Origin: Intestinimonas timonensis
Lineage (GTDB): Bacteria > Bacillota > Clostridia > Oscillospirales > Oscillospiraceae
NCBI RefSeq assembly: GCF_900626145.1
Contig: NZ_LR130817.1
Coordinates: 772,698-836,697, forward strand
DNA: 64,000 bases
Reading direction: 5' to 3'
The position numbers and the translations under genes are program-made. The notes beneath the pieces are model-generated. The model did not search any database. It saw nothing but the letters and a program-made list of their open reading frames with translations, and was not told where the DNA came from. Shown here piece after piece: positions 49,255-57,828 of this stretch; the stretch's first letter is position 1; each line of letters starts with the position of its first letter.

Positions 49255-49326
49255 ATGGCACTGTTTGGATTTGGAAAGAAGAAGGAGAACGCCGCACCCT
49301 GTTCCTGCGGCTGTACCTGCGAATAA
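49255..49326 (+). CDS. 23-residue Cys-rich peptide
   Basis: ATG 49255 (two in-frame ATGs just upstream) with AAGGAG nine bases before, 31 bases after the permease. The product starts MALFGFGKKKENAAP and ends CSCGCTCE: a short amphipathic Lys-rich head and a four-Cys C-x-C-x-C-x-C tail that looks made for metal or metalloid binding. No family is named; its place between the permease and the glutaredoxin-like gene, under ArsR control, suggests a metallochaperone. This is inference. Confidence 0.6.
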   Translation: MALFGFGKKKENAAPCSCGCTCE

Positions 49327-49341
49327 TCGGGCGGCGCGGTC

Positions 49342-49659
49342 ATGCCGGAGGAGGGTATTTTGGTCCTTGGCTCCGGGTGCAGCTTCTGCCACCGGCTCTA
49401 TGAGAATGTGAAGGCGGCGGCGGAGAAGCTGGGCTGCGCCGGACAGGTGGAGTATGTCACGGACATGGCGCGGGTGGCATCCTACAACGTCATGCGCATG
49501 CCCGCTCTGGTGGTCCGCGGCGCTGTGGTCTCTTCGGGAAAGGTTCTCAAGGCCGAGGAGGCGGAGGAACTCCTCCGCCGGTCTACGGAGGGGCGCGGCT
49601 ACTGTCCCTTTACGGTGTCCAGATATCAGCGGCGCACGACCCGCAATACGACACGATGA
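49342..49659 (+). CDS. Thioredoxin/glutaredoxin-like redox protein with a foreign C-terminal tail
   Basis: 105 residues. GSGCSFCHRLYENVKAAAEKLG has the C-x2-C active site (Cys12, Cys15), and MRMPALVVRGAVVSSGKVLKAEEAEELLRR completes the small TM0996-type fold found beside CSCSP permeases. The family normally ends about there. The last 23 or so residues (STEGRGYCPF onward) are not part of the fold and run into mobile-element DNA. The stop overlaps the next ATG. So the gene end was probably replaced when the element inserted. Confidence 0.78.
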   Translation: MPEEGILVLGSGCSFCHRLYENVKAAAEKLGCAGQVEYVTDMARVASYNVMRMPALVVRGAVVSSGKVLKAEEAEELLRRSTEGRGYCPFTVSRYQRRTTRNTTR

Positions 49660-50006
49660 AAGCCTATTTCTATTGCCGGGTCGCTCACGACGATAGCTTT
49701 TCTTTGGAACAGCAGGCCGCCAAGCTCCGCCGTTATGCGGAACAGACCGGGTACACCATCGTTGGTGTTGCCGCCGAGTATGGCTCGGGATTGACCCTTG
49801 ACCGTCCGGCTCTGCAAGAGCTGACGGTGGCCGTTCTTGCCGGAAAGGTGGATGTGGTGCTGGTAAACAGCCTTGACCGCTTGGGGCGAGATTGGGGCAT
49901 GACAAAGCAATACATCGACCTGCTGACCGAGCACAAGGTCAAGCTGCTGTGCGTGCGGGAACGGATGATGATCGACAGCTCCAGCTTTTCACCATTCTTC
50001 ACATAA
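49656..50006 (+). CDS. Resolvase-domain protein lacking the catalytic serine
   Basis: 116 residues. The fold is the serine-recombinase N-terminal domain: YFYCRVAHDDSFSLEQQAAKLRRYAEQTGY, EYGSGLTLDRPALQEL, VVLVNSLDRLGRDW. The canonical catalytic Ser in Y-x-RVS is Ala here (CRVAHDD), though an Ser lies four residues on (DDSFS). There is no DNA-binding C-terminal domain. It may be a regulatory or degenerate copy. It starts the accessory region, overlapping the stop of the redox gene. Confidence 0.72.
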   Translation: MKAYFYCRVAHDDSFSLEQQAAKLRRYAEQTGYTIVGVAAEYGSGLTLDRPALQELTVAVLAGKVDVVLVNSLDRLGRDWGMTKQYIDLLTEHKVKLLCVRERMMIDSSSFSPFFT

Positions 50007-50477
50007 AAAAGCAGAGTGTCCATTACAGGATACTCAGATCCTATAAGGACACTCTGCATGTCGGGTGTTGACAGAAAAGATGCAGGAGCAAAGTCTTGTG
50101 TCGCAAGGGTTTGCGGGCTTTTGAGGCTCGATTTTCCGTTTTGCAATTCGAACCCCCAGCATCTTGTGATGACGGATGAATGATCTGTAAATGTGCGCGT
50201 GAATCTATAAATTAAGTATACGTGAAAATACATAAAACGTCAATTCCAATAGACCAATTTTACGAGCCTTTTATTTGAAGATCCTTTGCGCTATCAATCG
50301 TCATGTTTGTTTCCTCCTGTTTTTTGTCTTGGGCGTAGCCTGCGTCAACACAATGGCATAACGTAGTCGGGAAAGCTATTCGTGAACCCGGACAAAGATT
50401 TATGCCTGAGCTTGTGAAAAACTTACTTAAATAGAAAGTGGAGACACATTAGCCAATCGCCAGTGCGCCTCCACTCA
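50007..50477. other. 470-bp gene-free stretch at the start of the mobile region
   Basis: It holds one long hairpin (50011-50057) and AT-rich sequence with no convincing frame on either strand. A GGGGGTTCGAATTGC-like stretch (minus strand near 50140-50155) resembles a tRNA T-loop but no tRNA folds around it. It may contain an attachment or recombination site of the element. Confidence 0.5.
50011..50057 (-). terminator. Terminator on the minus strand
   Basis: GCAGAGTGTCC/GGACACTCTGC with an inner AGGAT/ATCCT stem, followed by TTTTTT on the minus strand; it could end the recombinase-phosphoesterase operon 420 bases upstream. Confidence 0.7.
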
Positions 50478-51227
50478 TCATTTCAGTCGGATAATCTGAT
50501 TATAGAGCATTACGAACTCCTTCTCTACCACCATGTTTTCGTGGTAGTGTCCGAAAAACCAGTATTGGAATCGGCATCGCTCTCGAACCTCATCGAGAAA
50601 GTCTGTCAGGGCATCCCGTTGGAACAACCCGCCGCTGAATGTGTCCTGAATGCTACTGGGGCAGCAGTGGGTGATGATGTAGTCCACGTCCCAACCTGTT
50701 TTGTCCAGTGCTTCTCTTGCGGTCCGGTATTCGTCCTCGCCGGGCAGTTCCTCTTTCCACCAGGAGCGGTGATTGACTCGGTAGAGAGCGCCTGCGGCGT
50801 TGAGCTGCCGCAGCTTTCGCTCATAGTCCGGATTATCCGGTTCCAGAATGCCGTCCCGGATATCGTGGCTGCTGGCGCCGCCCATGGTAAATATCCGCTT
50901 TCCGCAGATGTTATAAAGCTGGCCCCGCATCAGATGCAAGACACTGGGGCGTATGGCCTGTACCAAGCCGCCGTGCCATTGGCTGATTGGATAGTTGTGG
51001 AGCAGATCATAGTTTTCATGGTTTCCGCTGACGAACAGCGTGGTAAAGGACCTGGTCTCCAGCCAGTCCAGCCACTGCTGCTCCGCATCGCCGCCATCCC
51101 AGACACCGCCGAAGTCTCCACAGATGATGAGGTAATCCTCTTTGGTCAGGTCACGTTGCTCATGGAATGCTGCAGGCAGGAGCCTGCTGAAATCACCGTG
51201 CGTATCACCGGTTATAAAAATGGCCAT
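50478..51227 (-). CDS. Calcineurin-like metallophosphoesterase
   Basis: 249 residues from MAIFITGDTHGD (GGGAG seven bases upstream); an ATG at 51251 overlapping the recombinase stop is an alternative. All metal ligands are seen: GDTHGD, CGDFGGVWDGG, VSGNHENYD, YIITHCCPS and GHYHEN. This branch resembles small phosphatases with YfcE/Ser-Thr phosphatase-like cores. It is the last gene of the minus-strand operon with three recombinases, 21 bases behind the third. Its role on the element is unknown; nucleotide or phosphoprotein substrates are possible. Confidence 0.82.
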   Translation of the reverse strand: MAIFITGDTHGDFSRLLPAAFHEQRDLTKEDYLIICGDFGGVWDGGDAEQQWLDWLETRSFTTLFVSGNHENYDLLHNYPISQWHGGLVQAIRPSVLHLMRGQLYNICGKRIFTMGGASSHDIRDGILEPDNPDYERKLRQLNAAGALYRVNHRSWWKEELPGEDEYRTAREALDKTGWDVDYIITHCCPSSIQDTFSGGLFQRDALTDFLDEVRERCRFQYWFFGHYHENMVVEKEFVMLYNQIIRLK

Positions 51228-51247
51228 TTCTTTTCTCCCTTTTCTAC

Positions 51248-52891
51248 TCATTCTACTTCCTGTTCCAGCACCACATCCGAGTCTCGGAAGTGGATGTGGA
51301 TGGTTTCCGCATCCTCCACCGTGATCTTTTGGATGACCTGCCGGACGAGCTCATTGTCAAATTCCGTGTAGCCCGCGGCGCATTCCATGATACTGTCCCA
51401 CATCTGCTGGCGTCTGGCAGCCTGTTCCTCCAGATTGACCTCTGCCTGCTGCGCGTCTGCGATCTGCGCCTTAAGGGATTCCTTCTCATCCGTCAGCGCT
51501 TTCATTCTGACATTCAGCTCGGTATCGGCCATGTTGACGAGCAGCCGATCCAGCACATCGCTTTGCTCCCGGCTCACCGCATCCATACGCTTCTTCAGCT
51601 GCAGCAGCCGTGCACCGGCCTGAGATAACGCCTGCCTTGCTTCCTCCGCCATGGCCAGCACATCGGGGCAGACCTCCTGCCGGATGGCGGCGTACTCGTT
51701 CATGGCCGCGAGGATGGCGCTGTGCAGCTTGCCTTCATCCAGTGTCGGAGAGTGCTGGCAGTATTTTGTACCGAACTCCAGCCGGGAGACACAGCGCCAC
51801 ACGATGCGCTTTTTCCCATTTCTGGCCCATGTGACCCGCTTGTAGGGGGAGCCGCACTCGCCGCACACCAACAATTCTGTCAGTGCGTATTTACCGGAGT
51901 ATTTCCCAAGTTCCGTTTTTCCGCTCTTTTGCAGCACCTTCCGTTTGCTGGACCGGCGCGTCATCTCCTGCTGCACCCGATTGAACAGATCCCTTGAGAC
52001 AATGGCCGGATGGCTGTTCTCCACATAGTACATCGTGCGTTCACCACGGTTCTTTTTGACCTTTTTGTTGATGCAGTCCGTCACATAGGTTTTCTGCAGC
52101 AGGGCGTCCCCAATGTACTTTTCATTGGTCAGGATATTGTGGATGATGGAGGGAGACCAGCGCTCTACACCCTGTGCGGTGGGAACACCGTCCTCGTCCA
52201 GCTCCCGCTTGATCTGTCCCAGGGTGCAGCCGTCCAGATACCTGTGGTAAATGCGGCGAATGATCTCCGCTTCCTCCGGTACGATCTCCGGCTGTCCGTC
52301 CGCCCCCTTCCGGTATCCCAGCATCTTTTTGTACTGGAAGGTGACCTTTCCCGCCTCCGCGCTCTTCTGCTTTCCCCACGCGACATTCTTGCTGAGAGAC
52401 TCGGATTCCGCCTGGGCGAAGCCGCTGAACAGGGTGATGAGAAATTCGCTGGATTCCGTGAGGGTGTTGATGTTTTCCTTCTCGAAGTACACCCCAATGC
52501 CGTTTGCTTTCAGGAGCCGCACCGTATCCAGGCAATCCACCGTGTTTCTGGCAAAGCGGGAGAGGGACTTGGTGATGATGAGGTCGATGTGTCCCCGCTT
52601 GCAGGCAGTGATCATCTTGTTGAACTGCGTCCGTTTTTTCAGGCTGGTGCCGGAGATGCCCTCATCGGCATAGATCCCTGCCATCTCCCAATCCGGGCTG
52701 TCCTGGATCTTCTGGGTGTAGTAGGTCTTTTGCGCCTCATAGCTGTTGAGCTGCTCTTCACTGTCCGTCGAGACGCGGCAGTAGGCCGCTACGCGCATTT
52801 TCCCGTCATGGTCTCTGTGCAGTTCTTCCGGTTTTCTGGTTGCGGGGATCACCCGCACCCGCCGCTCTAAGGTGGCTGCTGTCGCTTCCAT
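51248..52891 (-). CDS. Large serine recombinase (C of trio)
   Basis: 547 residues. The resolvase domain has VAAYCRVSTDSEEQLNSYEAQ with the nucleophilic Ser and SLSRFARNTVDCL. Then come the recombinase domain (GKVTFQYKKMLGYRKGADGQPEIVPEEAEIIRRIYHRY) and a zinc ribbon (CGECGSPY...WRCVSRLEFGTKYC). A coiled coil (about 400-500) ends it. It carries out site-specific integration or excision. It starts three bases after recombinase B. Confidence 0.93.
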   Translation of the reverse strand: MEATAATLERRVRVIPATRKPEELHRDHDGKMRVAAYCRVSTDSEEQLNSYEAQKTYYTQKIQDSPDWEMAGIYADEGISGTSLKKRTQFNKMITACKRGHIDLIITKSLSRFARNTVDCLDTVRLLKANGIGVYFEKENINTLTESSEFLITLFSGFAQAESESLSKNVAWGKQKSAEAGKVTFQYKKMLGYRKGADGQPEIVPEEAEIIRRIYHRYLDGCTLGQIKRELDEDGVPTAQGVERWSPSIIHNILTNEKYIGDALLQKTYVTDCINKKVKKNRGERTMYYVENSHPAIVSRDLFNRVQQEMTRRSSKRKVLQKSGKTELGKYSGKYALTELLVCGECGSPYKRVTWARNGKKRIVWRCVSRLEFGTKYCQHSPTLDEGKLHSAILAAMNEYAAIRQEVCPDVLAMAEEARQALSQAGARLLQLKKRMDAVSREQSDVLDRLLVNMADTELNVRMKALTDEKESLKAQIADAQQAEVNLEEQAARRQQMWDSIMECAAGYTEFDNELVRQVIQKITVEDAETIHIHFRDSDVVLEQEVE

Positions 52892-52894
52892 GGA

Positions 52895-53704
52895 TCATTC
52901 GTCCTTTCCTGTCGCTTTTTTATCCGTAAATATAAGAGTTACTTCGGTATCCTGTGAGATGGTGATATGGGAAACCGCTCGTTGGAAGCGTCTCCAATCC
53001 GCCTCTGTCAGACTATCTGACGGCTCAGATTCGGCAGACGGCTCTGGACAGCAGGCATACCGCGCTGCCGCACCCTGCAGGATCAGCACCATCACCGCTT
53101 CCGGCGAGGCCGGCTGCTCCAGCCCCCGGTTGATGGCATTGTCCAGCCGCATGACCTCCGCAGAGGGCGTGTAGGCGGTGCAGCTGGGCTGTTCATGGTT
53201 CCGGAACTGACGGACGATCCCGTTTACCGTTGCATCCATGTCCATGACCGCGGTATTCCCGCAGCCTTCGCATCTCAGATACAGCTTGCCGCTGTTCTGC
53301 CAGCCGCCGCCCAGCCGGGTCATCTTCCCGCCGCAGGTGCAGCGGAAGTATGGAGTCAACCGCGCAATGGCAGGCTTCTCTCCGTGGGACTGCTTCCTGG
53401 CATTCTTTTCCGCCGTCTTTTCCTGCGCCGCTTGGAAAATATCCGCTTCCACCAGTATGGGGTATCCCTCCTTACCGGTGTAACGGGGATTTTCCAAAAG
53501 GCGCTTTACCTTATGCTTGTTCCAGAGCGGCACTTCCCGGCAATACGGAATACCCTGCCGGTTCAAGGCGTCCGAGATGGCCTGATAGGAAGCCCCGGCG
53601 TTATAGAGCGTAAAGACCATACTGACGGTCCGCTGCTCCTCCGGCACGATCTCTAACGCGCCGTTTTGGATCTGATACCCGTATAACACCTTGCGGTTGA
53701 TCAT
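52895..53704 (-). CDS. Recombinase-domain protein without a catalytic domain (B of trio)
   Basis: 269 residues from MINRKVLYGYQIQNG, overlapping recombinase A by ATGA. It contains only the recombinase domain (EIVPEEQRTVSMVFTLYNAGASYQAISDALN) and a zinc ribbon (CTCGGKM...LRCEGCG), then an acidic tail. No resolvase fold is present. It cannot cleave DNA alone and probably acts as a helper that binds sites or shapes the synaptic complex, as small proteins do for other large serine recombinases; that is inference. Confidence 0.85.
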   Translation of the reverse strand: MINRKVLYGYQIQNGALEIVPEEQRTVSMVFTLYNAGASYQAISDALNRQGIPYCREVPLWNKHKVKRLLENPRYTGKEGYPILVEADIFQAAQEKTAEKNARKQSHGEKPAIARLTPYFRCTCGGKMTRLGGGWQNSGKLYLRCEGCGNTAVMDMDATVNGIVRQFRNHEQPSCTAYTPSAEVMRLDNAINRGLEQPASPEAVMVLILQGAAARYACCPEPSAESEPSDSLTEADWRRFQRAVSHITISQDTEVTLIFTDKKATGKDE

Positions 53705-55254
53705 CTTGCCGCCACCTCCCATTGTTCTGTCAGTTCCAAGCCTCCGTAAAGCCGGAAGCGGATACGGTTTTGAGACTCTGCAATGATCTTCTCCACCAGA
53801 TGTTCGAACAGCTCTTCATCGAAGCCGTCCAGCCGTTCCGGTCCGTTGAGAAGCGTCTGCTCCACCTTGCGGAGCGCGTCCATCGTTTCGTCTATCGCTT
53901 CGTTCTCTGTCAGCCTGCGCCGTTCTCCGCGAAGCTGCGCCAGTCTGGCGCTGATGGCATTCATGCGGGCGGCGCAGATATCCGCGTCCAGCAAGCCATT
54001 GGCCCGCAGAGTGCTGATCTTATGGCTTTCTTCTGTTGCTTCCGCGATGGCCCGGTTGATGGTCAGCAACTGCGGATGATTCTGCCGCAGGATCGTGTCC
54101 AGCGTGTTCAGCTGCCGGAGGGCCGGGGCCAGAATGATGTCCGCGCTGCTTTTGAGCCTGTGGTACATCCGCAGGAAGGCGGCATGGATCTCCGCTTCCG
54201 GGATGCGTCCTACAGGGCAGTCCGCTGCGTGGCGGTCGTGGGTTCGACAGACCCAGGACACATATCCGCTCTGGCTGCTTCGGCGCTGAAACACCGTCCC
54301 GCAGTTCCCGCAAACGATTTTTAAGGCAAGAGGGCTTTTTTCTCTGCGCTTTTTCTCTTTCTGCGCTTTCTTTTGCAGCAGTGCCTGCACCCGCTCAAAG
54401 GTGTCCCGGTCTATGATAGCTGGATGGGAGTTCTCCGTGTAGTATTGCAGGCGTTCCCCGTGATTTCGTTTCTGCACGAAGGGAAAGCCGCAGCTGTAGG
54501 ATTTCTGGCTCAGAGCGTCTCCGATGTACTTTTCATTGGTCAGCAGGTATCGAATCCCCGTTTCTCTCCAGCATTCCGCGCCAGACTGGGAGGGGATGCC
54601 TTTCGCCGTCAGCTGCTCCGCAATCCATCCGGAGCTGCGCCCCTTGAGGTATGCGTCGAAGATCCAGCGCACCGTGGCGGCTTCCTCCGGGACGATCTCA
54701 AGGTCTTTCTTATTTACGATTCGGTATCCGTAAGGGGCGGTGCAGGTGATAAATTCCCCACGCTCCATCCGCCGCTGATAGCTCATCTTCTGATTGGCGG
54801 AGATGGAGATGGATTCTTGCTGGGCAAGAGAACCGGAAACGCTCACCATCAGTTCGGTGGTGAGCGTTTTCGTGTCGATATTTTCTTTTTCAAACCGGAC
54901 GCTGACGCCCATGGCGGATAACTCCCGCAGGGCGGACAGGCAGTCTCTGGTATTCCGGGCGAAGCGGGATACGGACTTCACCAGAATACGGTCAATCTTG
55001 CCCTTCCGGCAGTCCCGCATCATGCGGTTGAAGTCATCCCGCTGATCCATCCGGGTGCCGGTCAGCCCTTCGTCGGCATACACATCCACCAGCTCCCAGC
55101 CGTCATGCCGGGCGATCTCTTCCGTATAACTGCGGATCTGGGCGGCGTAGGAATGCAGCTGATCTCTGGAGTCCGAGCTGACCCTGCAGTAGGCCGCCAC
55201 CCGCAGATGTTCCGCTTCCCGCGTCTGCGGCGCGATGATTTTTACCTGTGCCAT
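53701..55254 (-). CDS. Large serine recombinase (A of trio)
   Basis: 517 residues from MAQVKIIAPQT (GGGAAGTG upstream). The resolvase domain has VAAYCRVSSDSRDQLHSY and KSVSRFARNTRDCLS. Then come the recombinase domain (TAPYGYRIVNKKDLEIVPEEAATVRWIFDAYL), a zinc ribbon (CGNCGTVF...WVCRTHDRHAADC) and a coiled-coil tail (about 390-470). It is closely similar in layout to recombinase C but not in sequence, so they may act as a heterodimer or on different sites. Confidence 0.92.
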   Translation of the reverse strand: MAQVKIIAPQTREAEHLRVAAYCRVSSDSRDQLHSYAAQIRSYTEEIARHDGWELVDVYADEGLTGTRMDQRDDFNRMMRDCRKGKIDRILVKSVSRFARNTRDCLSALRELSAMGVSVRFEKENIDTKTLTTELMVSVSGSLAQQESISISANQKMSYQRRMERGEFITCTAPYGYRIVNKKDLEIVPEEAATVRWIFDAYLKGRSSGWIAEQLTAKGIPSQSGAECWRETGIRYLLTNEKYIGDALSQKSYSCGFPFVQKRNHGERLQYYTENSHPAIIDRDTFERVQALLQKKAQKEKKRREKSPLALKIVCGNCGTVFQRRSSQSGYVSWVCRTHDRHAADCPVGRIPEAEIHAAFLRMYHRLKSSADIILAPALRQLNTLDTILRQNHPQLLTINRAIAEATEESHKISTLRANGLLDADICAARMNAISARLAQLRGERRRLTENEAIDETMDALRKVEQTLLNGPERLDGFDEELFEHLVEKIIAESQNRIRFRLYGGLELTEQWEVAAR

Positions 55255-55322
55255 GTTTTTCACTTCCCTGTATCTTTTTTGCCAACACACAAGCTACCAC
55301 ACGATCCGCAGAATATCCAGCA

Positions 55323-55472
55323 CTATTCCCAAACAGTCTGCGGGGAATATTTCTCTCTGGCCAGTCTCTTGGCGTAAGACAGTTCTTCCGCGCTCAGCAG
55401 GCCGATTTCCGCCAGATGCTCCAGCATCCGGACTGCCAGCCGATACTGCAATTCTTTCTTTGCGTCGATCAT
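55323..55472 (-). CDS. 49-residue helical protein coupled to the dinG-like gene
   Basis: ATG 55472 overlaps the upstream stop (ATGA); the product is MIDAKKELQYRLAVRMLEHL followed by AEIGLLSAEELSYAKRLARE and a short tail. The second half resembles the SHOCT bihelical motif (GLLSAEEL...K). No function is known; being between helicase and recombinase A it is probably co-expressed with them. Codon use and coupling support a real gene. Confidence 0.65.
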   Translation of the reverse strand: MIDAKKELQYRLAVRMLEHLAEIGLLSAEELSYAKRLAREKYSPQTVWE

Positions 55473-57403
55473 CTTCCCACCTCAAAATAGCTCTCCGGCT
55501 TTTTCTCCCGCAGAAACCTTGTCACTTCCCGCAGGCTGCCGGTCCTCCGCATTTCCGGCAATGCCTCACTCACAGCCTGGGCGTATCTGCGCCCACGGCA
55601 GGCCCGTTCATCCAGAATGGCGATGACGCAGGTATCGCTCTCCGTGCGGATGGCCCGTCCAAAGCCTTGGCGCAGCTTGATCTGCATCTCTGGTACAGCT
55701 ACCTCACGGATGAATGCGTGAAGGGAAGGATACTTTTCCAATTCCCGCTCCTTCCGGGCGTCCGGATAGGCGAAAGGCAGGCGTGGGATGATCAGCAGAG
55801 ATACACAGTCGCCGGGGAAATCAAAGCCCTCCCATGCCGCGCCGGTGGCCAGCAACACCGCTCCCGGCGTGTGCCGGAACTGTTCGATGATGTGGGGCGC
55901 GTTGCGGCCCAGCGTCAGCAGTGGGAATGGGAGCGATTCCTCCCACAGCCGCTCCTTCACAGCCGACATGGCTGCGTAGGATGTAAAGAGCACCAGCGCG
56001 TGACCGGTGGCTGCTTTGATGAGTCCGACGAGCTCGGCAGTCAGCTCATTAAAGTACACATCCGTATCCTCCACTCTCTGGCGGGGCGGGATTTGCGGAA
56101 GGTAGAGCAGGCAGTTGTTCCGGTAGTCAAAGGGGGATGGAGAAACGGATTCCATGACACGGTGTCCCTTCTCCAATCCTGCCTGCGTTTTGAAACGGCG
56201 GAAATCACTGCCCACCGCCATGGTGCCGGAGGTCAGAACAAACGCCTGATCCGGCTGCCACAGGATCTTTTTCATCCGCTGCGTGATGTCATCAGCCGCG
56301 GCGCACAGCATGGTGCCGCCTGTGCTGACATCTTCGGCAGTGTAAAAAATCATATCTGTCTGGGAACTGGTGAACAGCTTGACCGCGTCCAGCACCGTAT
56401 TCAGCTGGCGGCTTCCCAGCGGGGAGAGCAGGCTGCCGATCTGCCGCTGGATGATGGGCAGTGTGCAGGATGGCGCGGTCAGCAATCGCAAACAGGCTTC
56501 CACCGGCTCCGCTTCCTCTCTGGGCTGTGCCAGCTTGCGCAGCAAAGGACCTGTGCTGTCCTCCAGCATTTCTGCCGCCAGTAAGTACCGTTCCTCTTTT
56601 AGCTGAAGGATAAGGTTTCGTATCTCTTCGGCTGCCAACGTCACACCCAGCATCTGCTGTGCGGTTTCCGGGAGCTTATGGGCTTCATCCACGATGATGA
56701 TGCTGTGCTCCGGGAAGATGGGGCGTTTTCCCTCGCTGCGGTGGATGGCGTCTGCCACCAGCAGGTTATGATTGCAGATTTGAAACAAAAATTGATTTTT
56801 GTCGCAGGTCTTGAGGAACCGCTGATAGCGGCAGTCCCTCTGCTTGCAGTCGCAGACCTGCGGTACGCAGACACGCTCCCGGTCATAGCCGCTGAGATGA
56901 GAAACTCTGTCCATGTCCAGCGTTTCCCTAAGAGTCCGGAGCGCCGTCAGCGCTTCCGGATTTTTCTTTGCAGGATATACCTGACGCAGCCGCCTGTCCA
57001 GCCGCTCGTCGCAGACATAATGGCTTTTGCCTTTGCGGATGACCGCTTTCAGTGGCTTGGTAAGAATCCCGTCCGCCATTAGGACGCAGGACAGCAGCGG
57101 CAGATACTCCGTCAGCACCGCGTTTTGCAGCGCGATACTGGAAGTGGAAATGATGATGGGGCGGGCGATCTGCCCTGTCGGGAAAGCAGACGCTGCCGTG
57201 GCAGCCGCCAGATAGGCGTAGGTCTTGCCGATGCCCGTCCCGGCATCGCACAGGGCGATCCTCCCGTCCTGCATGGCGTCCAGCATCCGGTGGCTCAATT
57301 GGATCTGCTCCGGGCGCTGCGCCATACCGTGGGCGGGAAGAAGGTCCTGAAAAATATGGTCGATCAGTTTATGGGCTTTCAGCCTGTTGTCATTGTTATT
57401 CAT
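55469..57403 (-). CDS. DinG-family (XPD-like) DNA helicase
   Basis: 644 residues from MNNNDNRLKAHK. An SF2 helicase with iron-sulphur cysteines: Walker A DAGTGIGKTYAYLAA, a four-Cys region (YVCDERL and CVPQVCDCKQRDC...RFLKTC), the DEAH box IIIVDEAHKLPE, VLTSGTMA, ATGAAWEGFDFPGD and QGFGRAIRTESD (motif VI). It lacks an exonuclease domain. Chromosomal DinG resolves R-loops and D-loops; here it heads an operon of recombinases on a mobile element. Confidence 0.9.
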   Translation of the reverse strand: MNNNDNRLKAHKLIDHIFQDLLPAHGMAQRPEQIQLSHRMLDAMQDGRIALCDAGTGIGKTYAYLAAATAASAFPTGQIARPIIISTSSIALQNAVLTEYLPLLSCVLMADGILTKPLKAVIRKGKSHYVCDERLDRRLRQVYPAKKNPEALTALRTLRETLDMDRVSHLSGYDRERVCVPQVCDCKQRDCRYQRFLKTCDKNQFLFQICNHNLLVADAIHRSEGKRPIFPEHSIIIVDEAHKLPETAQQMLGVTLAAEEIRNLILQLKEERYLLAAEMLEDSTGPLLRKLAQPREEAEPVEACLRLLTAPSCTLPIIQRQIGSLLSPLGSRQLNTVLDAVKLFTSSQTDMIFYTAEDVSTGGTMLCAAADDITQRMKKILWQPDQAFVLTSGTMAVGSDFRRFKTQAGLEKGHRVMESVSPSPFDYRNNCLLYLPQIPPRQRVEDTDVYFNELTAELVGLIKAATGHALVLFTSYAAMSAVKERLWEESLPFPLLTLGRNAPHIIEQFRHTPGAVLLATGAAWEGFDFPGDCVSLLIIPRLPFAYPDARKERELEKYPSLHAFIREVAVPEMQIKLRQGFGRAIRTESDTCVIAILDERACRGRRYAQAVSEALPEMRRTGSLREVTRFLREKKPESYFEVGR

Positions 57404-57602
57404 CCGATAATTTCCTCTTTTCCTGTCATGCTTTGTTTTCGTTTCCACCGTATTTGCAGCGCGCGCCCCGGTGGGAAAAGGGAACAATACGGACAAGGTC
57501 CGGCAAGACCTTCACGGGCGTATTTCCGGGATCTCTACTGCTTTCAATCCCGGAGCAGCCCAGCCTCTTCATGCTGGCCAGTGCATTGTGTCTCATTATC
57601 TG

Positions 57603-57731
57603 CCCGGACAGCGTCTCTGCGGGCGGCGCTGCCAACGCCGCCCCCGCGCAGGTAAAATCGCTCGCCGCGGGAAGCTGCAAGGCTTCCCGCGGGTCGTGGC
57701 GCACACTGCGCGGATCGCTCTTCTGTCCGGG
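57603..57731. repeat. Branched multi-hairpin element
   Basis: Outer arms CCCGGACAG (57603-57611) and CTGTCCGGG (57723-57731) enclose three hairpins: GGGCGGCG/CGCCGCCC (57621-57643), CCGCGGGAAGC/GCTTCCCGCGG (57665-57692) and GCGCA/TGCGC (57699-57711). The nested layout resembles a structured RNA or a replication/recombination site; function unknown. Confidence 0.65.
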
Positions 57732-57767
57732 TGGTTATCCGTATTGCTGGTATGCAATTTTCAAGGA

Positions 57768-57798
57768 ACAGCGAGGGGCATTCGGAGCCCCTCACTGT
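57768..57798 (-). terminator. Probable terminator after the sigma-like gene
   Basis: ACAGTGAGGGGC/GCCCCTCGCTGT stem on the minus strand, 30 bases after the stop; the T-run is short (TTCCTT). Confidence 0.6.
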
Positions 57799-57828
57799 CC
57801 TCCCGAAAATTGCGTTCGGTGAATACCC

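Larger units (their letters stand above)
57404..57828. other. 425-bp intergenic region rich in hairpins
   Basis: No convincing gene. It holds the dinG-like gene's upstream region, a branched palindromic block (57603-57731) and a terminator-like hairpin (57768-57798). Confidence 0.7.

Noticed and set aside
50130..50165. tRNA-like T-loop (GGTTCGAAT on the minus strand)
   Set aside because: No acceptor, D or anticodon arms fold around it, so it is not a tRNA gene; it could at most be part of an attachment site.
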